From positions 62,001 to 126,000 of the forward strand of contig NZ_AP024564.1 of the NCBI RefSeq assembly GCF_018409545.1: a DNA stretch of 64,000 nucleotides, in the 5' to 3' direction. Shown here one piece after another: positions 8,517 through 17,058 of this stretch. The notes under the pieces are model-generated. The model had not been told where the DNA came from. It worked only from the letters and a program-made list of their open reading frames with translations, and did not search any database. Numbering within the stretch: the first letter of the stretch is position 1; every line of letters starts with the position of its first letter. Position numbers and translations under genes: made by a program. This DNA comes from Allochromatium tepidum. Its GTDB lineage: Bacteria > Pseudomonadota > Gammaproteobacteria > Chromatiales > Chromatiaceae.

Positions 8517-9551
8517 CCTGATTAGTTACGAACCTCAGCAGACTCGTCTCTTCTAGTCTACACTCTCAGTAGATGCCACTCACCGGAGACAGCTGATGCC
8601 TCAGAACACGATTCAGTTTCAGAAAGGCTTGAGTTTGCCGGAGTTTCTCCAGAACTACGGAACCGAGGACCAGTGCAAACAGGCCCTTGAACAGTGGCGT
8701 TGGCCGCAAGGCTTCGTCTGCCCGAGCTGCGGACACGCGGGTGAGCCGGTGCGCTTGCGCACGCGGGCGCTGTTGCAGTGTCGCCACTGTCATCATCAAA
8801 CCTCACTGATCGCCGGAACGATCTTTGAGGCGACCAAGTTGCCGCTGACGACCTGGTTTTCGGCGATGTTTCTGCTGACACAGCAGAAAAACGGGATCTC
8901 GGCCCTGGAGCTCAAACGGCATCTGGGCGTGTCCTATTTGACGGCGTGGCGGGTTAAGCACAAATTGTTGCAAGTCATGAAAGAGCGCGACGATCAAACG
9001 CCGCTCAGCGGCGTCATCGAGGTCGACGACGCCTACTGGGGCGGCGAGCACCACGGGGGCAAGCGCGGGCGCGGCTCACCGAACAAGGTTCCATTCATCG
9101 CCGCGCTCTCGTGCGACGAGGACAACCACCCCATCGGCCTGCGCTTGGGTAAAGTCGCCGGCTTCCGCAAAACCGAGGTCGAACGCTTCGCCAAGCGCCA
9201 CTTTGACCCCAGCGCCCTCATCCGCACGGATGGATTGTCCTGCTTCAGCGTCATCGCCGCGGCCGGATTCGAGCACCAGCCGATCGTCACCGGCGGCGGC
9301 CACCCCAGCATGGAGATTCCTGAGTTCCAGTGGCTCAATACCGTGCTGGGCAACGTCAAAAACAGCCTGCAAGGCTCCTACCATCATCTCAGCGGCAAGC
9401 ATCTGCCGCGCCACCTCGCCGAGTTCTGCGATCGCTTCAATCGCCGCTTCGACCTCGCCGCCATGCTGCCGCGCTTGGGCAAAGCCGCGGTGCGTACACC
9501 CCCAATGCCGCATCGCCTCCTCAAACTAGCTGAGCTATGTTAATAATCAGG
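8517..9551 (+). mobile_element. IS1595-family insertion sequence, copy 1
   Basis: 1035 bp, with imperfect terminal inverted repeats starting CCTGATTA at the left and ending TAATCAGG at the right. A second copy of the same length at 20991-22025 differs in only a few bases, so both moved recently. Flanks here are aacttttttt-type on both sides: the right flank reads aacttttt, and the left reads aac followed by eight T. The 8-bp target duplication of this family is therefore probably aacttttt, with slippage in the left T run. It sits inside the CRISPR leader. Confidence 0.92.
8596..9543 (+). CDS. IS1595-family transposase (ISXO2-like)
   Basis: 315 residues. An N-terminal zinc ribbon (CPSCG ... 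CRHCHHQ, residues 38-62) is followed by the ISXO2-like DDE core: EVDDAYWGG (about residue 140), RTDGLSCF (about 213) and NTVLGNVKNSLQGSYHHLSG with FNRRFD near the end. This is the single protein of the element. It differs from copy 2 at two residues (SVIAAAG versus SAIAAAG, FCDRF versus FCYRF). Full length and apparently active. Confidence 0.93.
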   Translation: MPQNTIQFQKGLSLPEFLQNYGTEDQCKQALEQWRWPQGFVCPSCGHAGEPVRLRTRALLQCRHCHHQTSLIAGTIFEATKLPLTTWFSAMFLLTQQKNGISALELKRHLGVSYLTAWRVKHKLLQVMKERDDQTPLSGVIEVDDAYWGGEHHGGKRGRGSPNKVPFIAALSCDEDNHPIGLRLGKVAGFRKTEVERFAKRHFDPSALIRTDGLSCFSVIAAAGFEHQPIVTGGGHPSMEIPEFQWLNTVLGNVKNSLQGSYHHLSGKHLPRHLAEFCDRFNRRFDLAAMLPRLGKAAVRTPPMPHRLLKLAELC

Positions 9552-9629
9552 AACTTTTTTGCCGACTCTATGTGTATATCAGAGCTTGTCTATCAGATTG
9601 ATTTTTCAAGCAAAAGTTATCCACAAGGG
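9552..9629 (+). promoter_or_regulatory. Right part of the CRISPR leader
   Basis: 78 AT-rich non-coding bases directly before the first repeat. The array must be read left to right because the degenerate, truncated repeat is at the right end and cas1 is at the left. This makes the stretch the leader-proximal end, where new spacers would enter and the array promoter would lie. Confidence 0.6.
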
Positions 9630-9998
9630 GTCCGCATTGAGACCCGCTTTCGAGGGGATTAAGACGAAGCGCAAATCCTCCGACGAATCGAGTTCCGAGT
9701 CCGCATTGAGACCCGCTTTCGAGGGGATTAAGACAAGTCGGCTCGGGCATAGGTCAATCTCTCCATTCGGTCCGCATTGAGACCCGCTTTCGAGGGGATT
9801 AAGACCGCCCCTGAGACCTGGTTATTGGTGCTCTCGAGTCCGCATTGAGACCCGCTTTCGAGGGGATTAAGACGCAGCGACAGAGACCATTTCGCGCCAC
9901 GCGGCAGTGTCCGCATTGAGACCCGCTTTCGAGGCGATTAAGACAAACGGCACAGACTGCATCGAGAGCAACCTCGGTCCGCATTGAGACCCGCTTTC
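9630..9998 (+). CRISPR. CRISPR array: five full repeats, five spacers, one truncated repeat
   Basis: 36-bp repeats start at 9630, 9699, 9770, 9838 and 9909, beginning gtccgcattgagacccgc and ending cgaggggattaagac. The spacers are 33, 35, 32, 35 and 32 bases. The fifth repeat has one change (gaggcgatta), and the sixth, at 9977, stops after 22 bases, so the distal end is decayed or deleted. The 3' end of the repeat would give an 8-base crRNA tag attaagac, similar to type III tags. This agrees with the type III accessory genes nearby. The spacers match nothing that I can see inside this window. Confidence 0.97.
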
Positions 9999-10038
9999 TG
10001 TAATACCTTCCCGTACCCTTCGCGGTCCCTTCAACACG

Positions 10039-10308
10039 ATGGAGACCGTGAATGTCCAGATCGATCCGTTTTGCCCTGCCGTTAAGCCCGCATTGGGCGG
10101 CGGGGCCGTGGCCGGATCGGCACCGAGCGAGCCGGCACCCGTGGCGAAGACCGAGTCGACCAGCCGGACAACGGCTGCTTGCGGAAGCAAGCGTACCTGC
10201 AAGGAGATGAGCAGTTGCACCGAGGCGATGCACCACCTCAACAACTGCGGACTGAGCCGTCTCGATGGGGACGGCGATGGCGTGCCGTGCGAGGCGCTCT
10301 GTCGCTGA
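10039..10308 (+). CDS. Excalibur calcium-binding domain protein (probably 5' truncated)
   Basis: 89 residues. The C-terminal 42 residues form an excalibur domain: CGSKRTCKEMSSCTEAMHHL, then LDGDGDGVPCEALC, with paired cysteines and a DxDxDG calcium loop. This domain is usually on secreted proteins, but no signal peptide is present here. The frame stays open back to the truncated CRISPR repeat at 9998, so the original N-terminus may have been lost in the deletion that also cut the repeat. The ATG used is the first in frame. Confidence 0.6.
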   Translation: METVNVQIDPFCPAVKPALGGGAVAGSAPSEPAPVAKTESTSRTTAACGSKRTCKEMSSCTEAMHHLNNCGLSRLDGDGDGVPCEALCR

Positions 10309-10421
10309 CCCGGATGGAGGCCGCAACAAGGGAAGCGGCCTCCAGTTCATCGCGATGGTCTGGATTGGATCGGGGATAGCGCTGTAATCTCAGGCTTTCC
10401 GCATATCCGGGCCATCGCCGC

Positions 10422-10688
10422 ATGTTCAACTCACGTCGTCTTTGGCTGTTCGTTCTGGGCTTCATCGGCCCCTGGATCTTCGCCCTGCTGTTCCCTCTGG
10501 CCCGCTGGCCCGAGATCGCCGAAGCCGTCGCCATCACTGCCGGGATCCTGCTTGGCTTCGCCGGTCTCGGCTTTCTGGGCATGCCGATGAAAGGCAACGC
10601 GGATCCGCGCGACGTGACGGCCGGTGCGCTGGGGATGTTGGTCCATGCCGGAGTGTTCGGCGGACTGGTGTCGTTCATGCTCGCCTGA
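10422..10688 (+). CDS. Small inner-membrane protein, unknown function
   Basis: 88 residues with three likely membrane segments (LWLFVLGFIGPWIFALLF, AITAGILLGFAGLGFLGM and GMLVHAGVFGGLVSFMLA). I do not recognise the family. It lies between the excalibur gene and the TerF-like gene, on the same strand but about 90-110 bases from each. Confidence 0.55.
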   Translation: MFNSRRLWLFVLGFIGPWIFALLFPLARWPEIAEAVAITAGILLGFAGLGFLGMPMKGNADPRDVTAGALGMLVHAGVFGGLVSFMLA

Positions 10689-10779
10689 CCATCTCAGCGT
10701 CAAGGCATCACGCGGTTGTCCGCCGGCGATGCTCTGACCGATACTCGACCCATCAGGCTCAACATCGAGGAGACGCGAG

Positions 10780-12030
10780 ATGCAGTTGAACCTTGGTCAG
10801 CGCGTGGCATTGCCGGAGGTGGTGTCCTCGACGAACCTTGAGGTCGGTATCGACCTTCAGGGGATCGCGGTCGACGTCTCCTGCTTCGGTGTCGATGCCG
10901 CCGGGCGGCTCGCCGATGAGCGCTACATGACCTTCTTCAACCAACCACGGACGCCCTGCGGCGGCGTGCAGCTCGGGAGTCCGGCCGGTTTCGGGGCGGG
11001 CTTCCGGCTTACGCTCGATCAGCTACCGGCCAGCATCGATCGTCTGGTCTTCGTGGCCGCGATCGACGGAGCCGGGACCATGCGGCAACTCACCGCCGGG
11101 CGCGTGTGCCTGATCGAGCAGGGACAGATCAGGGCCACCTTCGCGCTGCGCGGCAGCGACTTCGCCGATGAGCGCGCCCTGATGCTCGCCGAGATCTATC
11201 GCAAGGGCGGGGTCTGGCGTATGAGCGCCACGGGGCAGGGGTTCAATGGCGGTCTGGATGCCCTGGTGCTTCACTTCGGCGGCGAGGTCGCCGAGCCGGC
11301 ACCGGCCACGCCCCCGCCGGAACCGGCGCGACTGTCGCTGGACAAGCGCGTCGAGCAACAGGCGCCGCAACTGGTCAGTCTGGTCAAGACGGCGCGGCTG
11401 AGTCTGGAGAAGCAGGGCCTACAGGGATTGCGGGCGCGGGTCGGTCTGGTGCTCGATGCCAGCGGCTCAATGGGGCGTCAGTATAAAAACGGGCGCGTTC
11501 AGGAACTGCTCGACCGGGTGCTACCGCTGGCCCTGCACTTCGACGATGACGGCAGCCTCGATGTCTGGGCCTTCGACACCACGCCCAAGCCGCTCGATCC
11601 GGCGACCCTGGACAACATCGGCGACTACATCGACACCGTCCGGGGCGGCTGGAAGAAATGGTACGGCGGTGCCAACGACGAACCGCGCGTGATGCGGGAA
11701 GTCATCGACCACTACCGCCGCGATCCCCAGGCACCGCCGGCCTATGTGCTGTTCGTCAGCGATGGCGGCGTCCACCGGAACCGCGAGATCACCAACCTCA
11801 TGCGCGAAGCCGCGCAGTATCCGATCTTCTGGCAGTTCATGGGACTCGGGGGCCGCAACTACGGCATCCTGGAAAAGCTCGACACCATGAGCGGGCGCGT
11901 GGTGGACAACTGCGGGTTCTTCGCCATCGACGATCTGCATGACCTGACCGACGCCCAGCTCTATGACCGGTTGCTTCAGGAGTTCCCCGACTGGCTGAAG
12001 GCGGCGCGGGGCAAGGGGATCATCCGCTGA
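10780..12030 (+). CDS. TerF-like protein: TerD-type domain plus von Willebrand A domain
   Basis: 416 residues. The first 170 resemble the TerD calcium-binding stress fold (NLEVGIDLQGIAVDVSCFGV, DRLVFVAAIDG). A linker rich in Pro and Ala follows, then a vWA domain with the metal-binding DASGSMGRQY at residue 226 and VLFVSDGGVHRNREI. This order is that of TerF in the tellurite and stress-response ter systems. No other ter genes are beside it, so a role in tellurite resistance cannot be claimed. A GGAG sits before the ATG. The stop overlaps the next small gene by one base. Confidence 0.8.
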   Translation: MQLNLGQRVALPEVVSSTNLEVGIDLQGIAVDVSCFGVDAAGRLADERYMTFFNQPRTPCGGVQLGSPAGFGAGFRLTLDQLPASIDRLVFVAAIDGAGTMRQLTAGRVCLIEQGQIRATFALRGSDFADERALMLAEIYRKGGVWRMSATGQGFNGGLDALVLHFGGEVAEPAPATPPPEPARLSLDKRVEQQAPQLVSLVKTARLSLEKQGLQGLRARVGLVLDASGSMGRQYKNGRVQELLDRVLPLALHFDDDGSLDVWAFDTTPKPLDPATLDNIGDYIDTVRGGWKKWYGGANDEPRVMREVIDHYRRDPQAPPAYVLFVSDGGVHRNREITNLMREAAQYPIFWQFMGLGGRNYGILEKLDTMSGRVVDNCGFFAIDDLHDLTDAQLYDRLLQEFPDWLKAARGKGIIR

Positions 12031-12221
12031 TGCTCGCACGTCTCGTGGGCGCTGTGAGCCTGCTGACTGTATGGATCGCTCTGGGCAGTCTCATGGCCTG
12101 GTTAGGCGTCTATGTCGGTCTCAGTGTCTCGGCCGCCGTCATGCTGGGCGGTCTGACGCCGCCCGTGACGGTGATCGTTGTCAATGTTCTGGGCGGCTTC
12201 AATCGTCCCCGTGATCCATGA
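12030..12221 (+). CDS. Small hydrophobic membrane protein
   Basis: 63 residues, mostly hydrophobic, with two membrane segments (VSLLTVWIALGSLMAWLG and VSAAVMLGGLTPPVTVIVVN). Its ATG overlaps the TerF-like stop (TGATG), so the two are probably translated together. Unknown function. Confidence 0.55.
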   Translation: MLARLVGAVSLLTVWIALGSLMAWLGVYVGLSVSAAVMLGGLTPPVTVIVVNVLGGFNRPRDP

Positions 12222-12231
12222 GCGCGCCACT

Positions 12232-13221
12232 TCAGCGCTCGTAACCGCCCTCGACGGCGAGCCGATAGTCCATCCAGGCGATGCCGGGACAGCCGGTGGT
12301 CGTCGGTTCCAGGGCAAAGTCCTCGATCCGGAGGACTCCCCGGCCAAACTCGGTGATCCGCTCCAGGTCGGCGGCGGTGAAGGGATGGGGCGGGGTGTCG
12401 ACTGTCTGCCCGACCTCGGGCGAAAAGACGAAGCGACGGGGCGATTCGGGACCGGCTTGCGCTGCATAGGGTCGGGATGCGCACAGGTGCGGATCCGCCA
12501 GCAGTTGCCAGCCCTCGATCTCGCGTGGATTAGGCGCGCTGTGCAGTGGAGGTGTCAGTCGTGCCAGATTGTCTGCGCGCCCGTCCTCGTGCACGAGGAT
12601 CTCCCAGCCATTCGCCGTGGGTTCCAGACAGACCTGCAACCGTCCAGCGAAGCGGTGACAACGCCTCTCACCAACCTGGACACGGCCCTGAAAGCGCTGA
12701 TCGAAACGCGGATACTGGAATCGACGCTTGAACGCTGTCCAGGGCCAGTGCTGGATGGCCTCGCGGTCGATCGACCCGATGACCTCATCATGCTCGACCC
12801 GCAGCCAATAGGCCCCGCAGTGCGACAGCGCCCAGCCCGTGCCGGGCTTGGCGCCCGGTCCATTGAGCGCCATGACCCATTCGCTGCCGGGCGGGAAGTC
12901 GCTAATGGGCGGACGGCAATGCAGTCCATCGCCCATCCGGATCACCAGACCGCTGTCGAGCAGCCCGCCAGCCAGGGTTTCCAGAACCTCGACCTCCAGC
13001 GCCGGTACTGGATCGGTTTGATGTCTCAGCACCCGCGCCCGGATCACCAGCGGGACATCCGAGTAGGCGACCTGCAGAAAGGGGCCACGCCACGCGCAGG
13101 AACAGGCCGCCAGTGGTGGCGGAAGCATCAGCCCCAACACCGGCAGGAACATCAGAATTCTCGACCGGAGCGCTGACCGTCCAGGGCATGACGGTTTGAA
13201 GAAATGGGGAAACCTGGACAT
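12232..13221 (-). CDS. Exported lipoprotein-like protein, unknown function
   Basis: 329 residues. A hydrophobic export signal (ILMFLPVLGLMLPPPLAAC) ends at a lipobox-like cysteine, followed by CSCAWRGPFLQVAYSDVPLV. This resembles the start of TIMP/netrin-like domains, which often begin C-x-C and have an ARV strand (here IRARVL). The 23 residues before the signal are long for a lipoprotein, so the real start may be the internal ATG near 13152. The C-terminal half is unrecognised. It is followed on the same strand by nothing close; the gene upstream (13229-13726) is eight bases away. Confidence 0.6.
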   Translation of the reverse strand: MSRFPHFFKPSCPGRSALRSRILMFLPVLGLMLPPPLAACSCAWRGPFLQVAYSDVPLVIRARVLRHQTDPVPALEVEVLETLAGGLLDSGLVIRMGDGLHCRPPISDFPPGSEWVMALNGPGAKPGTGWALSHCGAYWLRVEHDEVIGSIDREAIQHWPWTAFKRRFQYPRFDQRFQGRVQVGERRCHRFAGRLQVCLEPTANGWEILVHEDGRADNLARLTPPLHSAPNPREIEGWQLLADPHLCASRPYAAQAGPESPRRFVFSPEVGQTVDTPPHPFTAADLERITEFGRGVLRIEDFALEPTTTGCPGIAWMDYRLAVEGGYER

Positions 13222-13228
13222 CGGCGAC

Positions 13229-13726
13229 TCAGGGCCGCGGCGGGTGTAGTGGCCGTGGTTTCGGCGGTCGCTTCGGTGGCGGCTTCAGATCCGGGCGATC
13301 ACGCTTGGGTGGCTTGATGCCGTGCGCAGGCGGCGGGGTCTTGGAAGGCGGTCCCATCGGTGGCGGCGGACGCCGATCGCTGACGAGCGTGCGTGCGCCT
13401 GCTGTGCGCGAGCGCTCGGCCTCTCTCTCGGCCTGCTCGCGCTCGGCCTGAAGCCGCCGTTCCTCGTGAAACCGAATCTCGGCCTCGCGTGCCAAGGCGC
13501 GTTGCCGGGTGCGCTGCCGCATGATCTCATCGGTGATGGCGACGGCGTCATCCGCCCGACGTTGGGCCTCGCGCCGTTGCGCGGCGCTCGGGCGGTGGAC
13601 CTCCAGCTCGACGATCTCGGCAGCCGGACCGCACGGCTCGTCTGAGAAGGTCACGCGGCCTTTGGCGTCCTGGCAGCGATAGGCGGCGAGCAGGGTCAGT
13701 GGGGCGATGAGCACGAAGCGGCGCAT
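13229..13726 (-). CDS. DUF4124-type exported protein with charged coiled coil and proline-rich tail
   Basis: 165 residues. The signal-like N-terminus MRRFVLIAPLTLLAAYRC runs into the short DUF4124 motif (YRCQDAKGRVTFSDEPCG) common in gammaproteobacterial envelope proteins. The middle is an Arg/Glu/Ala helix (REAQRRADDAVAITDEIMRQ) and the last 50 residues are Pro, Lys and Arg rich. Function unknown. Likely co-transcribed with the downstream exported protein. Confidence 0.65.
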   Translation of the reverse strand: MRRFVLIAPLTLLAAYRCQDAKGRVTFSDEPCGPAAEIVELEVHRPSAAQRREAQRRADDAVAITDEIMRQRTRQRALAREAEIRFHEERRLQAEREQAEREAERSRTAGARTLVSDRRPPPPMGPPSKTPPPAHGIKPPKRDRPDLKPPPKRPPKPRPLHPPRP

Positions 13727-13896
13727 GATGGGGACGTTCCTCCTGAATGGCGACTCCAGCCGGCAGGATGCCCGAATACGATGCGGCGTGGCAACGCCAC
13801 GTATCAGCGCGCGTCATCTCGGTTCGCCCGGTCGGTATCCATCGGGTATGATCGGGGAGGAAAAAACACACGTCATGGCGCCTGGAGGACCATAGG

Positions 13897-14880
13897 ATGG
13901 CTCGCCGACCTCAGACCCTGCCGGAGTCTCCATCCGGCCCCAACACAGCCCCGGAGCAGTCGCCGGCCCATGACCCGTCGACGGCGCCGAGCAAGCCGAC
14001 AGGACGCGCGAAAGAGTCGATGCTGGGCACGCTTGCGCGACTCGAAGCCCTCAGCGCCGAGCGCGCCAAGAAGCGCCAATTGGAAGAGACGGCCAAGATC
14101 CTCCAGTTGCCGCTACCGATCTGGCCGGATCAGGTTCGGGGTGTGCCGAATGTGGCGCTGCGTTCAGCATTGTTCGGAGCGATCAAGCGTGGCCCAAGGC
14201 GCTACATGGATCGCGAACTCGTCACCAGTCTCGACGGCTACGAGGTGCGCTACACCGGCCCCCGGCTCGATCAAGCCGACCTGGATGTCTGGGAACAATG
14301 CCTGCACCTTGCACGTCAGGGCGGTGTCGGCTGTCGTATCCATTTCACCGCACACAGCTTTCTCAAAAACATCCATCGCTCGACGGGAGGAAAAGACGTC
14401 GAATGGCTCAAGAGCGCCTTCAGCCGTCTAGCCTCTGCGGTCATCGAAGCCAAGCACGGCAAGTTCGCCTACTTCGGTCCCATGATCCAGCACGGCGGAC
14501 GCGATGACGAGACCGGGGAATACTGCATCGAAATGAACCCAGCCATCGTGGCGCTCTACGGCCCGGATGGCTGGAGTCAGATCGACTGGCAGCAACGTCA
14601 GCAGCTCAAGCGGCAGCCGCTGGCTCAGTGGCTCCACGGCTTCTACTCAACCCACGCCCAGCCCTTCCCGCTCAAGGTCAAGACCCTGCATCAGCTCTCG
14701 GGGAGCGAGAACGGAGCATTGTTCGACTTCCGCCGTCAACTCCGCTTGGCCTTGGACAAGGTTTCCGAGGCAACAGGTTGGACGTGGCGTATCGACGAAA
14801 ACGACCTCGTTCTCATCTTCAAGACGCCAACGCCAAGTCAGGCAAAACATCTCGCCCGACGCTCGAAGAAGAAAGACTGA
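13897..14880 (+). CDS. trfA: TrfA-family plasmid replication initiator (replicon A)
   Basis: 327 residues. VPNVALRSALFGAIKRG, YEVRYTGPRLDQADLDVWEQ and WLHGFYSTHAQPFPLKVKTL are the conserved blocks of the TrfA family, which binds iterons as monomers and opens the origin. The N-terminal 60 residues are charged and variable, as in the long TrfA form. Iterons start 36 bases after the stop and continue to 15246, so this is the initiator for those repeats. The downstream AT-rich repeats are now separated from the iterons by an IS66 element. Confidence 0.9.
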   Translation: MARRPQTLPESPSGPNTAPEQSPAHDPSTAPSKPTGRAKESMLGTLARLEALSAERAKKRQLEETAKILQLPLPIWPDQVRGVPNVALRSALFGAIKRGPRRYMDRELVTSLDGYEVRYTGPRLDQADLDVWEQCLHLARQGGVGCRIHFTAHSFLKNIHRSTGGKDVEWLKSAFSRLASAVIEAKHGKFAYFGPMIQHGGRDDETGEYCIEMNPAIVALYGPDGWSQIDWQQRQQLKRQPLAQWLHGFYSTHAQPFPLKVKTLHQLSGSENGALFDFRRQLRLALDKVSEATGWTWRIDENDLVLIFKTPTPSQAKHLARRSKKKD

Positions 14881-14915
14881 TCTCCCGACCAAGATCAGGT
14901 TTCGGCCGGTCAACG

Positions 14916-14980
14916 CATGGGATAGAACCCATGGTTGGCTGGCCTTGGCACCATGTCAGACATGGGATAGAACCCATGCC
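14916..14980 (+). repeat. Two outlying iterons of replicon A
   Basis: The motif catgggatagaacccatg occurs at 14916 and again at 14959, just after trfA. It is the core of the tandem iterons at 15071-15246 with the second base of the flank changed (catggg instead of cacggg). As separate sites near the gene they may serve in copy-number control or handcuffing, as outlying iterons do in other plasmids; that role is inference. Confidence 0.8.
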
Positions 14981-15070
14981 TCTCGCTCTTGTCCAGCCAT
15001 TTTCAAGTCACACGGGACGGAAATAAGCCGCTGAGTCTTCATGAGGTGGGACGTTGGGCTATCTGTCGGG

Positions 15071-15246
15071 CACGGGATAGAACCCATGGTGGCACGGGAT
15101 AGAACCCATGGTGGCACGGGATAAAACCCATGGTGGCACGGGATAGAACCCATGGTGGCACGGGATAGAACCCATGGTGGCACGGGATAGAACCCATGGT
15201 GGCACGGGATAGAACCCATGGTGGCACGGGATAGAACCCATGGTGG
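15071..15246 (+). repeat. Eight tandem 22-bp iterons, origin of replicon A
   Basis: Units of cacgggatagaacccatgg plus three more bases start at 15071, 15093, 15115, 15137, 15159, 15181, 15203 and 15225. Only the third differs in the core (ataaaacc). The 22-bp spacing puts successive sites on the same face of the helix, as for TrfA/RK2-type iterons. Before the IS66 insertion, the AT-rich repeats now at 17059 would have started 64 bases after the last iteron. Confidence 0.93.
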
Positions 15247-15260
15247 CACCGCAAAAATCG

Positions 15261-17001
15261 GTAACTTCTCAATAACTCACGGCACGCCCTTGGCGGCTAA
15301 AGCCCGTTGGCGCACGATCTCGGGCAACGGCGGGATAGCGCCCACCTGCCCAATCCGGTCGTTGAGGTAGTCCCAGAAGGAGATCCCGAGCTTACGACAG
15401 GTCTTCTTCAGGCTGGCAAAGGTGTCGCGGCAGCGGCGTCCCAGATCACTGCGGGTTCCGCCACTGATCTTGCGCCATTTGACGTAGCTGCGGATGTCGT
15501 TCTCGCTACCGTTGGTGTGTAGCGGGATGTCGGGGCGCAGGAGTACGAGAAGGAGTTCTTGCTGATGGGCCTTGAGGCGCTTGAGGAGCGCATTGAGCGT
15601 GGCCCAAGAGGTTTTCTGGGTGAACAGGGCCTTGAAGCGGGCGCGTAGGCCGGCGATGGCGTCGGGATCGGGGTCGCACCGGTACGCCTTGAGGTCGGCG
15701 TAGAGCGCCCAGAGTTGGGCGCGCACCCGCTGCTGATCCTGGCGGTGGCGCTCATTGAGTGGGATGAGCGTATGAATCCGGCGTTCGGCGTGCACCCAGC
15801 ACAGGGCATGGAGCAGGATGGCGAACTGTCCGGCGCCATCGCTGACGATGACCAACTCGCGTGAGAGCCCTTTGGCCAGGACGCCGCCGAGCAAGGCCCC
15901 TTCTGTAGCGATGCGCTGATGGCGCTCCTGGGTGATACCCAGGGTCTGAAGATGGGCCTCCCAAGCGGTGGTCGTCGTCAGTTCCAGGATCGGCGGTGCC
16001 ATCAGCGCCCGGCACATGGCCTGAGGCAGACCTTGGGCGCGCCAATAGGCCAGGGCCTCGTCATTGAGGCTGTAGAACGGCTCACCGGCTTGCAGCAGGC
16101 GCCGGAAATTGATCCGGCTCTTGCTTTCGCTGCTGGAGAACCAGGCGAAGAAGTCATTGCCGATGTGGGTGACGTAGCCGTTGCGCCCCTGATGGCGCGC
16201 CCCGGAGTCATCGACCGTGACGTAGGAGCTGACCTCCAGCCCCACCTCCAGGAGCTGGTCCTTTTCGGCGAAGAAGACGTCGTTGCGACCGCTGAGCAGG
16301 GCGTCGATCTGACCGACGGAGATGTCGATTCCCCACTCCAGGAGTTGCTCGCGCAACAACGGCTGGGTGACATGGCACTGATGGTATTGGTAGAGTACAT
16401 AGGCGCGCAAACCCGCCCCGAAATGACTCCCCTGCACCGTGGCCGGGAGCTCTCCGCACAACCACTCTCCCTCCGGCGTCTGCCACACTTCCAAACGATA
16501 GCGCGTGTTGTGCGCCCCAATGTGCAGATCCTGAACGATGAAATCCCGGTAGCCCTTGAAGCGCGCCGTCGCCGGCACCTCTTCGCGCGGCGCGATCGGA
16601 CAGTCTTCGTGAATGATCAGCTCTTGGGTCTTGGCCCGTTTGCTCGAACCGGCCCGACGTGGCTTCTCCTCACCGCCCTCTTCGCCTCCCCCCGCGCCCT
16701 GGCCTGACCCCTCCATCCCACTGGGCTTGAATACGGGACGCGCCTTCTCTCCCTTCAGGATCGCGATCTCATCGCGCAACTGTTGGATCTGCTCCGCTTG
16801 CCGCTGGTTGGCTTCCATCAGCGCTTCGATCAGACTCAACAACTGCTCCACCAGCGGCGTGCGCTCCGCTTCCGGGATGTCAGGCAGTTGAATCGGTATC
16901 GGCATGGGGCGGTGGGTGATGGTTGGTCGCTGGATCAGGGGATGACGCCTACTGTAACGGATCTCGTCAGACAACGCCGCCATGACTTATTGAGAAGTTA
17001 C
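15261..17001 (-). mobile_element. IS66-family element (single-gene, ISBst12-like) inserted in the origin of replicon A
   Basis: 1741 bp with 15-base terminal inverted repeats gtaacttctcaataa (15261-15275) and ttattgagaagttac (16987-17001). A perfect 8-bp target duplication aaaaatcg flanks it (15253-15260 and 17002-17009), as expected for IS66. It carries only the transposase and no tnpA/tnpB helper genes, as in the ISBst12 subgroup. It splits the iterons from the AT-rich repeats. Confidence 0.95.
15277..16983 (-). CDS. IS66-family transposase
   Basis: Up to 568 residues; an internal ATG at 16905 (MPIPIQLPDIPEAERTPLVE) may be the real start. A leucine-zipper-like coiled coil (residues 40-75) comes first, followed by a region where IS66 proteins have a zinc finger, here without the cysteines. 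The DDE core follows, with VTVDDSGARHQGRNGYVTHI, ELVIVSDGAGQFAILLHALC WVHAERR, and the final Glu in TNGSENDIRSYVKWRKISGG. Length is typical for the family and the frame is unbroken. Confidence 0.93.
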   Translation of the reverse strand: MAALSDEIRYSRRHPLIQRPTITHRPMPIPIQLPDIPEAERTPLVEQLLSLIEALMEANQRQAEQIQQLRDEIAILKGEKARPVFKPSGMEGSGQGAGGGEEGGEEKPRRAGSSKRAKTQELIIHEDCPIAPREEVPATARFKGYRDFIVQDLHIGAHNTRYRLEVWQTPEGEWLCGELPATVQGSHFGAGLRAYVLYQYHQCHVTQPLLREQLLEWGIDISVGQIDALLSGRNDVFFAEKDQLLEVGLEVSSYVTVDDSGARHQGRNGYVTHIGNDFFAWFSSSESKSRINFRRLLQAGEPFYSLNDEALAYWRAQGLPQAMCRALMAPPILELTTTTAWEAHLQTLGITQERHQRIATEGALLGGVLAKGLSRELVIVSDGAGQFAILLHALCWVHAERRIHTLIPLNERHRQDQQRVRAQLWALYADLKAYRCDPDPDAIAGLRARFKALFTQKTSWATLNALLKRLKAHQQELLLVLLRPDIPLHTNGSENDIRSYVKWRKISGGTRSDLGRRCRDTFASLKKTCRKLGISFWDYLNDRIGQVGAIPPLPEIVRQRALAAKGVP

Positions 17002-17058
17002 AAAAATCGAACTTAAAATATTGAAATAAAAGAACTTTTTTTGATGCCCAAAATCGCC

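Noticed and set aside
14956-15272. Open frames on the minus strand encoding repeated CHHGFYPVPPWVLSRATMGS-type peptides
   Set aside because: They are translations of the 22-bp iterons; the regular period and lack of a start signal show DNA repeats, not protein.
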